Positions 47,201 to 59,874 of a stretch of 64,000 nucleotides of DNA are shown here, piece by piece. The stretch is from Actinomucor elegans. Its lineage: Eukaryota > Mucoromycota > Mucoromycetes > Mucorales > Mucoraceae. The translations under genes and the position numbers were made by a program. The notes beneath the pieces were generated by a model, which was not told the DNA's origin, ran no database searches, and saw only the letters and a list, made by a program, of their open reading frames with translations. Positions within the stretch are counted from its first letter, which is position 1. Each line of letters begins with the position of its first letter. The stretch spans positions 3,224,001-3,288,000 of the forward strand of contig JAMSLZ010000003.1 in assembly GCA_026027325.1 (NCBI GenBank), in the 5' to 3' direction.

Positions 47201-48980
47201 ACCCTACAACAGCGGACAGTTAACTAAGAGATTTCGTATAGCACCATATTCTACATGCCCCGATTGAGTTATATTTTGATTGGGCTTTACAGCCTTTGCT
47301 TTTTTTTTTACCTCTCCTGAAGACGAAAAGTGACATAAACAAAAAAAAATAGACAGCTATATTAAATAAGGGTGCTTTCTTCAAACTATCCTTCCTCCAC
47401 CCTCTGTGGCGGCCTTTTACCTTATAAAAAAAAGAAATTGAAAAATAAAAATTTAGATCAATTTTGCAATTGTATTGAACCTGTTTGAGCTTGCTTTCGC
47501 AGTACTTGTTTCCAGTTGTAACCTGCAAGAATATATTTCTGCTTAAAAATAAGGTTATCTTATTTGACTGATTGGTAGTGGATTTAAAATTAAAATAAAT
47601 GAAGCATTCCATTGCTTTTTTTTTTATCGCTAAACAGTTGCCAATAGATACAATACGTTTTAATAATATGTATACAACATTTAATTTTGCTGCATGTAAT
47701 GGTGTCTATTCCTTCAACCCATAATATTGTTTTTGCGAAATGCAACTACAAGTTGCGACCTTTATATATGACAAAAATATGCAATCATATTTTTAAGTAT
47801 ATCAAATCCAAGTTATGAATAAGCTATGCCATTTGATATTTTATAAATAAAAAAGTTGTTTAGAAAATGAGTGCCCAAAGGAAGAACCAGAAGGGTTAAA
47901 TACAACTAAATTTCGGAGGATAGTCAACTGGCTTTCCATTCTATGTCTCGTCTGATAAACTAGTACATGTCCAGAGAAGGTTATTGCATCTGCTAAAACT
48001 TTAGTAAAACACTTCAAATTAAAATATGTTCTTATTTCTTAAAAAAAAATGGGCATAACTTTTATATTATTCAATGATCACAAGGACCTTGGGTTATATA
48101 TATTTCACTATCTGCATTATCTCATTACTTGGGAAGGGAATAAAATCAAGTGTAGATCCAGAATGCATCTTCAAATGACAACTTATGCATTTTAATTGCC
48201 GCCGAGATCTAATATGTAGTATTCGTTTGACCTGACTATCGTTAATTGATTAAATGATGATGAGAAAATGCGACTCATTATTGAGTGGGTAGGATTAGAC
48301 AACCAAGAGAAAAAAAATACATAGTGAATTGGCCGCTACGTTGCATTTTGTTTAATAAAAGTATTTTGCAGAATTTAAGATGATGAAGATACAATTGGAG
48401 TTTTCTATATTAAAACAAAACATAGAACAAGTATACAGGCGATGAATAACCCACTTTTATTAAAAACAATGTATTGGAATGCAATTAGTACTTTAATAAA
48501 AACGTAATTTTTTCGAATGCTGTAACACTGTACGGACCATCTACGGAACTCAAAAGCGGGTGATACCTGTATATCAAATTTAATTCAACGTAAAAATCGT
48601 GACCACTACCTAGTATTTGTCTTGTACCTTTTTTTTTTTTCTTTCTCTCAAAGACCTCTGTAATAAAATTCAATTTTTATACTAACAATACAATGGTGAA
48701 AGGTAATTTCGCATCCTCTTGTAAATGTAAGAATGACAAAACTAATGGATCCAATAGCCAATTGTAAAATATACCCTGTACCTGTGATATCGAGAAAAAC
48801 TTTTCAAAAAATTTCATCAAAATTGAAGCAAGTAGCTATAAATACTAGAAAAGATCAAATAATTGACTTTTTATATGACATTCTAATAGAGAACTTGAGG
48901 AAATAACGAAAACTACCATTATATATAACTTCAAAGATAGAGTAAGCTATTTTGTGCTGTGATTATTTTAGTTCTCATAC

Positions 48981-51546
48981 ATGGCTTCTCGAGATAGTAT
49001 TTTGACATTACCGGAGTAAACAAAACAGCTTGTAATGAAGCGTAAGTTTCATGCTGAAATATTTCAATTTTTAGCCTCTAAGCATATATATCTATAGTGA
49101 GTCAACCATCCGTCAGTCGCTGTTATCTCGTCTAGTAAGCATAGGCTCGAGTAAAATAAACTGCCTATTATCTGAATTTTATTTGTGTAGAATAAAGATA
49201 TCGAGACATCATCTTTTATGTTGGGGACTTATGAAGACCTATCCATGCTGCAGCATTATTGTGAAAAGATATCAGTAGATTCACCAGAGTCTGTAGATAT
49301 GACAACAACGTCACTTGAAAAACGAACTAAGCAAATACAAGGACAGCCACTATTACCTAAACACGAAAAAGAACAAGAAGAATTACCATTTGAAGAGTAT
49401 CAACCGCCTGAGGAAGATGTGAAGGTGGATGAAGACGAAATTGTAGTCATGACATTTACTATATCGCCTCATATTTGTAGCGTTAGAGGCTTCTTGATAG
49501 GCCCTCCCCAACACAATATGCAAAACGCTGACTATATGACTCTTATACCAGAAAATACAAACACAATTTGCGCGTTACATGACAGAAATATCAGTATAAC
49601 AGGAACCCCAAATGCAGTACAACTGGCATACAATCAGTTTTCGATTATTCAAAAGACATATGTAAGCATATTGACTGGTTCTTACTTAGTTTCTAAAAAA
49701 AAGAGGGTCTTTGAATAGATTGGTCTATCGAAAACAATCTTAATTTCCTGTATTCATTACCCTCACGTAACCAGTCATTACGGGTTGTATTTCTGTGATC
49801 TAAATGCCTATAGACACCAATCCTTTGTTGATATCCAATTTGATCCCAAAGAAAAGGTAGATAATTTATTCGTCCTCTTACCTGTTTTTATCGATCCTAT
49901 TACAAATGGGTATAGTATACCAAAAGATTACACTATGGCCACATCTTCACAACTGCAATCAAGATTGTCGCACCCAAATTTACCATATGCTATGGATCAA
50001 TCCTGCAGAATGGATACGGCTTCTCCTTCGTCTTCTGTTATGTTAGCAGATAACAAAGTACCATGCAATCAAAAGCAAGATCGATTTGAGCTTCCTTTGT
50101 GGGAACTGAATCGAAATTTTAAATCCGTTCACAATACTGACAATATGGATTATCTTAGTTCTGAACGATTAGTCAGGGCTAGCACACCATCGTCACCATT
50201 ATCACTGGATCGTCCTATATCTATGCTTCAAGACATTTCAGCTTTAGAGCCTTCTCCTCTACCACAGAGGGCTGCCATCTACAAACCGACACTCTGTCTG
50301 AACAAGCCTAAAGCTAGAAATGTGCTGCATAGTGTTTATGAAAAGTCTGCTGCTTCTTCCGATACAATCCCTCGGCCGAGTCTTTCATTTATGAATAGGT
50401 ACATGATAAATCATATCAATGCGTTCTTGTCTAATTTATCTACATAGAGTTCGTGAATATAACTACCATAATATTAAAAACGCGCTTACAGGAGGTCTCG
50501 AGTCTCTTAGAGGATTCAAAGGAGAAATCCGATTATCTGCCAAGTAAGAAATCGTACTCTACTGAAATCAGTAGATTGACATATTATGCTATAGATTGGG
50601 AAAGGTACTCTGGACTAACGTCGAACCTGAAGTCAGGGGTAAAATATGGAAATTCGACGAGATTAATGACATTGTAGTGAGAGAACTCAAAACATATCCC
50701 AAGTTTACAAACATGTTTGTACCCATATGGCATCGCTTTATTTTTCCATTATTAAAGCATCTTTTTTTTTTGATATAGCACAACCAAAGATAATAACATC
50801 ATGAAAATTATGGATTCAATAGACATTCCCAACAAACAGCCCCACAGCAAGAGTGATACTTTCGAATTCCATTGTTCCGCACGAAATCAACCTCGCTTGG
50901 GATACAAACCTATTGTTCTACACATGAACCCAGTCGCTGTTGACGTGCGTAAAGTAGTGATCAGTGAAAAAGTAGTTACTGAAGTGGATTGGGTCTCATT
51001 AGACCGCAAATACGATTTCCAGATGGTTCTCACTGCAAAACAACTTGTCCGTCAAAACGTCAAGCCGTATACTTCTTTTATAAAGTGGGTTTCTATTTGG
51101 TAAGTAACAAAAAAAAGCGAGTACTTTAAAGTTAATAAGCCTTCTATAGTCCCAAGACTTATCTGATGTCGTTTGAAAACGTACCCAATTTCTTATATGT
51201 AGACTATGTCGTGTTTAAACAAACAACTCGATACATAATATTTCCATTTATCATTGAAATCACTCAATCTGAATTAGTACCTGTAGTCCCTGTAGCCAAT
51301 TCACAAAAGTTCAATGCTCAACCTGGCCATGGTGAAACTTGGTACGACTTTGAAGTGTACAATACCTTACATGATGCGCCTTTTAAGGCTAATCTCAATT
51401 TGGATCCGGGTGTAGAGGTCGCATGGACTGTGGATGATATTCTTCGGCCATATAACAAGGGCACTGATATGATTTTCGACTTTGTAAAGTGCATGCTTTC
51501 ATTGATTGAAAAGATCGAAGTCGGTATCAATCAAAGCGGGCTCTAA
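48981..51546 (+). CDS. uncharacterised fungal protein, possible KH-like segments
   Basis: Multi-exon gene. The ATG at 48981 opens MASRDSILTLP, spliced to DESTIRQSLLSRL and then NKDIETSSFMLGTYEDLS; these joins are in frame. The next region is acidic (EELPFEEYQPPEEDVKVDEDE), followed by a segment that could be a KH-like fold (CSVRGFLIGPPQHNMQ.. NISITGTPNAVQLAYNQF). Further exons encode FVDIQFDPKEKVDNLFVLLPVF, a Ser/Pro-rich linker, then GGLESLRGFKGEIRLSAKIGRVLW and a conserved-looking C-terminal region (EPEVRGKIWKFDEINDIV, RLGYKPIVLHMNPV, WYDFEVYNTLHDAPF, DFVKCMLSLIEKIEVGINQSGL) ending TAA at 51544-51546. The C-terminal block resembles fungal proteins with a DUF7905-like region from memory, but this is tentative. 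It is probably an RNA-associated protein if the KH reading is right. Its strong codon structure supports a real gene. Confidence 0.7.
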
Positions 51547-51742
51547 ATGTCTCTGTCATATTATAGTAGCCAATGTTACTGCAGTAGAAATAAATTCTCT
51601 TGTTGGTTTGCGATCCATACTATAGTTTGAATATCATGAGGTTGCAAAACCAAAAAATAGTAGCATAATGAGTTTATTGAGTACGGTAGTACAAGAAAGA
51701 ATAACCTGGTTAATATACAAGGACAGGATATGAATCTGTAAT

Positions 51743-53029
51743 TTACTGCGTAGAACCTCTTATGTTTGGTGTAATAGCTGAAGATATGGTAAGAATAGGA
51801 TTAGGTGTAAAAGGTGGAGGTGAATCATTGTAAATTAAATCGACATTGCTGCTTGGAGATGTTCTCTCGTCATTACTTGTACTGGGTAAAGAAGGTGATG
51901 AGTTTATCTCGGCCAACAATGCAGAATCTCGATTGGATAAGAGTCTTTTGCTCTTGTATGCAGGTGGTGGAATCATTTCATAATAGGATGGTAATTCTTC
52001 TCCGTCAATACTCGGCTCTTGATTGTTGGGACGATATGTAGATGCATGTCGAGGCACACCTGTTGAGGTGATCCTTGAACGATCTGCTGTTGAGTTGTTA
52101 TTACTATCTGTCAGATATTTATCGCTTCTGCAAAATGCAAATGGTATCCAAATGACAGCTCCAATTACGATACAAATTGAAGTGATGTTGTAGGTCTTGA
52201 TATCTACATTATCAAATGGTTAGATATGCAGACTCTTTGCCTGTATTTTTTTTTAATTTTACAATATACGCTGTTTGGGTCTTGAAGGAACCAAGAATTA
52301 AATGATCTAAAGCAAATGGATGCAGTAGAAATACATACCCCGGACAATGCCAACTTCCAAGTGCTTCTTGACAAAACATATCCAGAATTTCGAAGGATTA
52401 AAGCCGTCAAACAAGTTTGAAGAAGCGCAACAATGATAACTAATAAACTCTGTATACATTATCAGTAAGTCGTGTCTCTTGGACAAAGATGCTCTTACCT
52501 GGCCAGTATATCCAATCATCATATCTGAAGCAGGGAACTTTCTGTACTGAGAATTACTGACTGTTATTAATCATGATTTTAGTTGAATGACGCAGTTCAC
52601 AAAAGATTCTCTATCAAGTTTTAAAATACATACTGCCTTCGGTTACTGCAATAATTATCTGTGTTCCTAACTGGAGAATCATGACACATCGAGCCATAAA
52701 GTGTACATTGAGTACACTTTGCGCCCGATTTTTTAAGATAAAAAACGGAAGAGGCATAAAAGCACTAGGTGTTCTGAGCAAACGATTTTTATACTGTTTC
52801 TTTCCAGCGTGTAACGTTACATACATTGTATGACTTAAGCGCTGAGATGAATACAAAAGAAGGTTTTAAAGGAAGCAAGAGAAAGCGGTAATAAAGTCTT
52901 GAGGCGTAATTCCTTGGCATTTCTGGCTGTAACCGATATGCTTGTACAATCAGCGATCAGTGTAGCAACCAAGATAGTGTATCGTAATGGCTGTGAATGA
53001 ATAATAAAAGTAGTAAATTTAAAATGCAT
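51743..53029 (-). CDS. multi-pass membrane protein with PPxY tail (3' part)
   Basis: Several exons encode at least four transmembrane helices: PLRYTILVATLIADCTSIS, MARCVMILQLGTQIIIAV, SLLVIIVALLQTCLTALIL and YNITSICIVIGAVIWIPFAF. A cytosolic tail of about 125 residues follows, rich in Ser/Pro/Asn, with ELPSYYEMIPPPAYKSK (a PPAY motif, PPxY type, recruiting Nedd4/Rsp5-like WW-domain ligases) and DSPPPFTPNP. The tail ends NIRGSTQ at 51743. Supported joins: GYTG to QSLLVII, and LALSG to DIKTYNITS. The ATG at 53029 (MHFKFTTFIIHSQ) is a possible start, but 'ATTCATTCACAG' there also looks like an acceptor, so the gene may begin further upstream and include the hydrophobic exons at 53680-54110, giving a seven-helix topology. 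One intron with a GTTACAG donor near 52950 is uncertain. Family not identified. Confidence 0.6.
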
Positions 53030-53679
53030 GGTTGGCGTGTGATGGAATTTGTCACAATGCTTATCCAGATGACTGCTACTTTTTTAGTTTACTGTAAAAG
53101 AACCAAAAATCTCAAAATGACATGTATCTCAACATATAACCGAGATATACGAAGAATTTTTGAGTAAAATATATTAAAAACCGCCCTTTCTAGTAAACTC
53201 GCTTTCGTTGATATACGTTAATTATGGACTTGCAAACATTGCTTACATACTTTAAAAATTCTGATTCGCCAACTACTAGTGCATGTTCAATCTCAGAGGA
53301 ACAATAGAAATGCTGATTTTCATTTCGAAGATTTTTTAGAATAGCATGCTTTGTTGGGGCCCGATTTTTCCCAAAAAAAAACGTACAATATATCAATACT
53401 CTTCATATTTTTGAATTCATGTTATTTGACGCTCATTTTACTTTTGTATTAATTTTTAAAATAGTCTATATCCTTTCCAACTTTTTTAATTATACTTGAA
53501 AGAAATTCTTTGAGTCTTAAAAAAAAATTCAGGCACAATAATATCCGAGCCCCATCTGGCAATCAGAACCATGGACGGTTTATCTTTCACTGCCTGTTTT
53601 CTCAAAACCCAGCAAATTTTATTGCAAATTCGGTAAAGTTATTTTATATTCTCATCAAAGTGGCACCATTAGTTGTGTA

Positions 53680-54110
53680 GCTACTTAACTTTAAAATGCG
53701 CAATCAAGAGTATGATTGTTTGCATTAATGGCACCACTATCGGTATTTCATTTCTTTTATACTGAAGAGGCATATTATCTTTGTGGCTCAAGTTAAAATT
53801 AGTAAATGTTTCATCAAATAAATTGAATACGGTACCTATAGAGAGTAAAAGGAAACGACAAACAAGCGCAATGAGGTTAAGAACAATATAAAAAGAAGGC
53901 AACTAATAAAATGTTAAATGTATTAATTTTAAAACCTATCCTAATTAAAGTCGTCACTGCCATCGACGGTAGGCCTATCCTCGTTTCGTTGTAAGAAGGA
54001 GTCGACACATGTCGAGAAGTTATTGTCAGCGTTGGGGTGACTGGGTTGAGGGTTGAAACAAGAAAACATGCTGCCAAAGAGCAGCCAAGATAGATCAGAG
54101 AGGCCAATTG
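53680..54110 (-). CDS. possible upstream exons of the membrane protein
   Basis: Two coding-like pieces on the minus strand. 54107-53930 reads either ASLIYLGCSLAACFLVST (signal-peptide-like) or, in another frame, MFSCFNPQPSHPNADNNFSTC with Cys residues and a glycosylation site. 53902-53681 reads FYIVLNLIALVCRFLLLSIGTVF, then a loop with FDETFTNFNLSHKDN, then a second helix IPIVVPLMQTIILLIAHF. Together with 51743-53029 these would complete a receptor-like seven-helix protein. Exon joins could not be fixed, so a separate or broken gene is possible. Confidence 0.35.
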
Positions 54111-54209
54111 CGAACGACACTACTTCATATCAACTGGATGTCACTTGGTGAGATAGAACAGATGGGAATTATTTTTTATTTTGGCACAAAAACGCATCTT
54201 GCATTGATT

Positions 54210-54524
54210 TTATCTTGCTACTGCTGACAGCAACTGGATGGCATAGTTTTTCATAGAACATACAAGTCTGTAAGACGTTGTAGATATTAATTCAGGTTTG
54301 ACATCCGGTTTCCTTTCCAGGTTTTCCTTGGCGCATGTGTTTTTGCATTCGGGTTCTTCATCTTTGGGCAGCTTTCTTTTGGCATTTCCATTCTTATTTA
54401 TAACCGAAATGGAATCAAAAGGTACTGAACAAGTTATGCATGCTGGAGCCTTCCCTTTGGACGATTTGGTTTCACTGCCACAGTTTTTTCTTTTAGATGT
54501 AGCCTTTGGAAGCTTCTTCCCCAT
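54210..54524 (-). CDS. small basic Lys/Cys-rich protein
   Basis: Uninterrupted 104-codon ORF starting at a true ATG (54524) with MGKKLPKATSKRKNC. It is very Lys-rich and has spaced Cys residues (PACITCSVPF; PECKNTCAKEN) that might bind zinc. It ends YAIQLLSAVAR. Basic composition suggests a nucleic-acid-associated protein, but no domain is recognised. It could be a first exon or a relic; the reverse strand also has an open frame here, lowering confidence. Confidence 0.35.
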   Translation of the reverse strand: MGKKLPKATSKRKNCGSETKSSKGKAPACITCSVPFDSISVINKNGNAKRKLPKDEEPECKNTCAKENLERKPDVKPELISTTSYRLVCSMKNYAIQLLSAVAR

Positions 54525-57517
54525 TGGCTCTCAAATGAATTTTCAAAATTATAAACCAAGTTGCTTTCATTTGAGATAAAATTGACCAGAAGCGTCAAAG
54601 TTCGGCTGACTTAATCATACATGGATTTTTCTACTTAACAAGTAACCATACAACTATAAAATGCCGTATCATCACAATTGCAAAGCTGTATATTAAAGGA
54701 AAGACTCTTGAGATATTCACAGACTACAGTGATGCCGAGCAACCCACAAGAAAAAAAAACCAAAATCTCCAAGTTTGACTATAGAGTTAAACAAGAAATT
54801 TAAATACTAATTATCAAAATCAATCAAGCACTCATTTCCACAAGCATGGGTTATAAAAACGGGGTAAATAAAAACCAATTAGACGCCTAGAGCATAAAAA
54901 GGGGATAGATATGGCCAAAGAATTAACATAAACAAATTGATCAAGCGCACTTTAGTTATATATCCGTGGTTCCCACATAGCGTAAAATATATCAGTGACA
55001 AATAAACTTGATCATTTCAATACACTTCTAACAAAGCTATAGTTATGATACCATGACTAGAAAAAAAAACAAGTTGGTGAGGCCTAAGCAGAGTATATCC
55101 CTAATTGCAATAATAGTAGACACAATAAAGCGCTTGTTTATTGGAGAGAGATATTTGGACAGGGAGCTCCTCAAATTTTCAAAACTATATGCTGATCAAT
55201 ATTAAACCAAGATATAGTTTTGGTTTGCGGGGACGTGAAACCTGTTCCTTTTTTTCAATATATCATTTTGAGAAACAATGACTGTAGAAGGTTGATATAA
55301 GATTTAAAGCGGAATGCACTGGGTGATATCGCATATTTTATTTCAGGCAATCCATTGATAGGTTTAAACTATGTAGGCAGTAAAAATTGACTATAAAAAA
55401 CAGATAGGCTCAATTAGAATTAAGTTGTCTAGAATTAAGTTTTCCTGTTATCTAACTAGTTTGTACCTCTTGTTATTATTCTTTTAAAAGAAAATATGCC
55501 TTTATATCAACATTTCAAATAGCTTAATATATATATATATATATATATATGTTTCTTGAATTCTTGAACAACTAGTTTAAATGGTGATTCAAGCCTTTGG
55601 TGAAATTGACAAGTAGAGTTGAATGATCACTTTTTTAATATCATATATACAGAGTATTGTATGTGTATTTCACCATGCTATACATAACAGAACAACTAGA
55701 AACTTGAATGCAATAATAATTCTCGGAAAACATATGCACCATGTAGTAAGTATACATCATCTACCCATACGAGCACGAGAATAGTAACCTGCTCTATATC
55801 CCGTGTTATATCCGAGCTGGGTGCATAATAATAATAACATTTAAATGATTATGAAATTGATGGATATGATATATCTACAAGTATTCCAATGAACATATGA
55901 TTGATATATATGAATAATGTAGAATGATGTTGTATAGTAGACAGGTGAATCACGCACTGAATAATGATAAAGACATTGCACAGGAGCTCCTTATATACTG
56001 TTATCATTATAACATATCAAGAATAAAAATAACAATAACAGTACTAAAAAAACGGGAATAATTGAACAGAGTAAAAAACATATAAAAGATGCTCGATTAG
56101 AAGCGTTTAGAAAACTCAATTCTATTTTAAAATAAAAATGATCCGTAGAGGACTTTAAAGATATTTACTAGTTTTTTTTTATGACAGTTATCTACATATG
56201 CCCTCTGTTAACCCGATTTTAGTTGTAATTTATTGAAAACAAAAGTACATGTTTGCAGTACTTAAAAGCAAGTTTTAAACAGTAACCTATTAAATTGTAA
56301 CAAACTCCATGGCAAATCAAAATAAAACCACAGTTCTGAGACAGATGACAGAATAAAGTACGCCTTTTTCAATGCAGTAATGAATAAAATGATCTTCCAA
56401 TGCAGCTGTGCACTGAAAGTTTCCCATAAACATATACTCATTTGCAGCAGCAACATGTCATGCATGTTGTAGAATAACAACCGTTATAAGGTTATTTAAG
56501 TAACCAAAGAATTAGCGTTAAAATAAAATACCTATGATATAACTATACATGCTAACAATTATTAGGGATGGCCCTTTGTCTAGACAGACTCAACCTAGAT
56601 CCCCTACCTATTATTTTGAACCAAATACCATTTATAATTAATAGATTAGTAGTTTCAACTTGCTTGTTACAGCCCAATGATTTTTAGATCTTCCTCTAAA
56701 TAGATTATATAAAGCATATTAGTTAGATGTCTCTTCCTTTTTTTTCCAATAATTTATAAAGAAATAAAATACACTTTCAACTGTTTGAATCTATTTCAAC
56801 GCAACGATTATATCTCAATTCATAAATCGATCAGGATTGCGCTTACAATTATAAAATAAACCCTCTTAGTAACTATAAACTGTTTGATTTCGAGTTATAG
56901 TATGTTTCATCATTTGTTTAGGTGCTTAATTGGCTCGCACCATGGTTATGTATCGATTGATTGAAAAATAACATTATCTAATGTTGTTTAGAAAGCAAGT
57001 AGCAACAATATAACAAGTATAAACAAGCATCACATTTGATATAAACGACCCGTAACAATAATTATATAAACTTGAAATATAGAAATATAATAAAAGTTTA
57101 ATGATATACACTTTGCGATTTACTATCAGGAGGTCAATGTTAAACAATAATTGAATAACGCTCAGCCTTTTAATTTATACTAATCGGTTGGTGGATCAAC
57201 CGTTAACAACTTGCAATTTAACCAGCTGCTTTTGATTTGTTAAGTTTCATTACAATGATCACTATTACGCAGATAAATGTCAGGTACACACAGATTTGTG
57301 CGTAACCTTTTAATTAGTATAAATATCAAACAGAATGCTAAATGAATAAAGATCATCTTTTTATCTCTTAATTACACTTTTATATAAATCTACACTAAAA
57401 TATACATCTCTGCTCACGACATAAAATAAAATAAAAAAAACTTGCTAGAATATCGAAACAAAAACAAAAAAAGAAGCCATGAAACAATTTCAATCGGCGC
57501 TTCTTGAAGCAAAAGAA
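54525..57517. other. gene-poor A/T-rich stretch
   Basis: About 3 kb with no supported gene. It contains a (TA)n run at about 55528-55551 and A/T-rich simple sequence. Open frames are short and not codon-structured. Confidence 0.5.
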
Positions 57518-57612
57518 TGCTCTAAGCGAGGATCGAACTCGCGACCTTTGCGTGACTTTGGTATATCTTAATAATATAAGCACAACGCTCTAACCAACTG
57601 AGCTACTAGAGC
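57518..57612 (-). tRNA. tRNA-Ile(UAU) with 21-nt intron
   Basis: On the minus strand the cloverleaf is complete. The acceptor stem GCTCTAG pairs with TTAGAGC (one G-U) and the D arm is GCTC..GAGC. The anticodon stem TTGTG pairs with CGCAA around the loop C-T-T-A-T-A-A (anticodon TAT). The T arm is GCGAG-TTCGATC-CTCGC and the discriminator is A. A 21-nt intron separates loop positions 37 and 38, the canonical site for nuclear tRNA introns. tRNA-Ile(UAU) also carries an intron in yeast. It is the only tRNA found in the window. Confidence 0.93.
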
Positions 57613-58095
57613 AACTTGCTCATTTTGAGAAGAATAATTTTATATCCATACTTCAAAATATTTTTTTTTCAATTTTTCTTTGTATTTTTTTACTTTTTAT
57701 GCTGCATTCAGAACAGAAATTTTTTTTAGAATAATTACCATTTTTGCATGGATGTTTTTATGTACTAATTGCGGAAATATCGAGGAAAACATATTTTTCT
57801 TACCCATATTATTACAATGTCCGCCTTAAATGGCCGACTTTTAAGCGGACTATATATATAAGTAATGCTAGGTTTGCCCTTGCTTTTTAAAAGTATAATG
57901 GATGTGTTTGTATTGTACCAACATTATGCATTTGGGGTACAATTTATAATTAAAAGATAATCATTATAATTAGCGGTGTCCTTACTTACTTTTCATTGTT
58001 CTATTTTGGGTATTGATCGAGAATTTATGGATTCATTGGTCTAAAATGTATGAAATGTAAGTAACATGTTACTAATTGTTGATGAATGCATTGCT

Positions 58096-58155
<60 letters not shown>

Positions 58156-59874
58156 TGGCTTTATAGTAAATATATAAGCTCGTTTTGAATATAAACACTT
58201 TTGATACGCAATGTTTAATCAAGATTTGTAGAGATTAGATCATTGGAAGAAATGCATGCAATTTGCATTCAATCGCTGAAAATAAGTGTTATGTGGAATA
58301 TAAATTGATTTCTCTTACAAAAAGGGAATATAATTATTCGATTACGCCAAACGCGCGGTTTGTTTACTGATGTAAAAGAATGGCCAAGATGCCTATATTG
58401 TACGGCTTGAGATTTATAAAATACTATATTATTATTGGATGCCAGATAAGATGAGTTGAGACCTTGAATATGTGTAATGTTTGTATCTTGACATCGCATA
58501 GTACCGTCTAAATACGCGCTCACTTTAAAGACTGTATGTTAGTTGCCTCGCAAAACTATTAAAAATAACGTAATATAAATTATAGGTTCAATGAAATAAA
58601 GGTTCTAATATATTTAATAGTTTTTTCTAAACGCGCACAAGTAATTACATGAGATTGTTGGACAAGATTCACTGAGGAATGTGAAAGATGTGCAAAATGA
58701 GTCAAAGATGACAATATGACGATTTCTGAAAAATACCAAGGATGTTCCTTTTGCCCCGAATTATTGAAATCCTGCTTTTTTGTGGAGTGTGCAGATGAAG
58801 TTTTCAACACATAAATGATGATTCACTTAGTTCTGACAATAAATAACATAGAAATATATTTTTGATTATATTTTATTTGATATAAAATATACAGATTATG
58901 ATTGAATTAATATAATAAGCTAAAAATCGATTTTATACAGATATCTGTATCTACTGAAGTAAGCAGCTTATATTTCTCACATAATTAGATAAAGAATTAA
59001 TTTTTGTGCAAGTTTTATTAATGTGTATTTATTTTCGCACATTTTCATTATGTAAGGAATGCATCAAGGATTTCGTTTTTGAATTTTTGAAGTAAACTAA
59101 GAAAAATTCTTATTGTAGGAAAAAGTTAGTGAAATAAGCCAAACTCATGGCAAATTCAAATGAATTTCGAGTGAAATGGTAATTCACCCGAATCTAAAGC
59201 GAAATAGCATAAAATACAAGTTAGTATATGTTAAATCTTATATCTATGATTTTTCTACGAATTTTCGCACCCCAATTAGAGTGTATTTAAGGTGGGTCGT
59301 GGTTTAACCTGAAATTAATTTCAAACAGCAATTAATCGCCAGTATATCAGATTAACTTCAAATCTATCCATAGTAATATGCATTGCAAAGTTTAGACTCA
59401 AAATGTATTTTCATAAGCCCAGAGTCCTCTTAACCTAGGCTGCCATTCTGTCTGAAATTGAATATTTCAATTTTGGCATTTCTATGGAACAGAAGATTGG
59501 TAATAGTAGAATAAACCTTTCTCTTGTTTTCTATCTCGTTAATTAAACACGTACCTAATTAATTATAAATATCTCAGGAAACTCCTCACCTAAGTCGTAG
59601 TGATTTTTCTTAGTGAAACCGGTTCCGATTGGATGATATTTCGCATTATATCCTCCTGGCTGTGAGTTTTTAAGCTGGTTTAAACCTAAGAGATTGAGAA
59701 GTATTTATTCCTGAATATCAACCATATATTGCATCTTTATTGGTCGTAAAAGGAACGCCACTACGTTGGTAATATTCTTGTTTAGAACCAAGATATGAGA
59801 GATTGCATTTACTTTATGTATGAGCATTTTCTTAAAAAAAACTATTCATCAAATCAACATTCATTCTTGTTAAG
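57613..59874. other. gene-poor stretch with 54-nt T-run
   Basis: No convincing gene. Two open frames on the minus strand (58269-58523 and 58580-58810) are coding-like in parts but lack ATG starts and family signal. A very long T-run occupies 58097-58150. Confidence 0.45.
58097..58150. repeat. poly-T tract (54 nt)
   Basis: The longest homopolymer in the window, read directly. It may reflect an inserted poly-A tail on the minus strand or slippage; no retroelement coding sequence flanks it. Confidence 0.9.

Larger units (their letters stand above)
45215..48980. other. gene-poor region with transposon relics
   Basis: Gene-free apart from decayed ORFs described separately (45700-45930 and 46384-47200). 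The remainder is A/T-rich with short T- and A-runs. No intact terminal inverted repeats or LTRs could be delimited by eye. Confidence 0.5.

Noticed and set aside
47220..47612. 130-codon minus-strand frame
   Set aside because: Low-complexity composition, no domain and no ATG with context; considered chance.
58025..58222. Minus-strand frame with a long lysine run
   Set aside because: It is an artefact of the 54-nt T-run.
58269..58810. Two minus-strand frames of 76-84 codons
   Set aside because: They lack ATG starts, are not linked by good splice sites and match no family; they may be relics, but the evidence is too thin for a feature.
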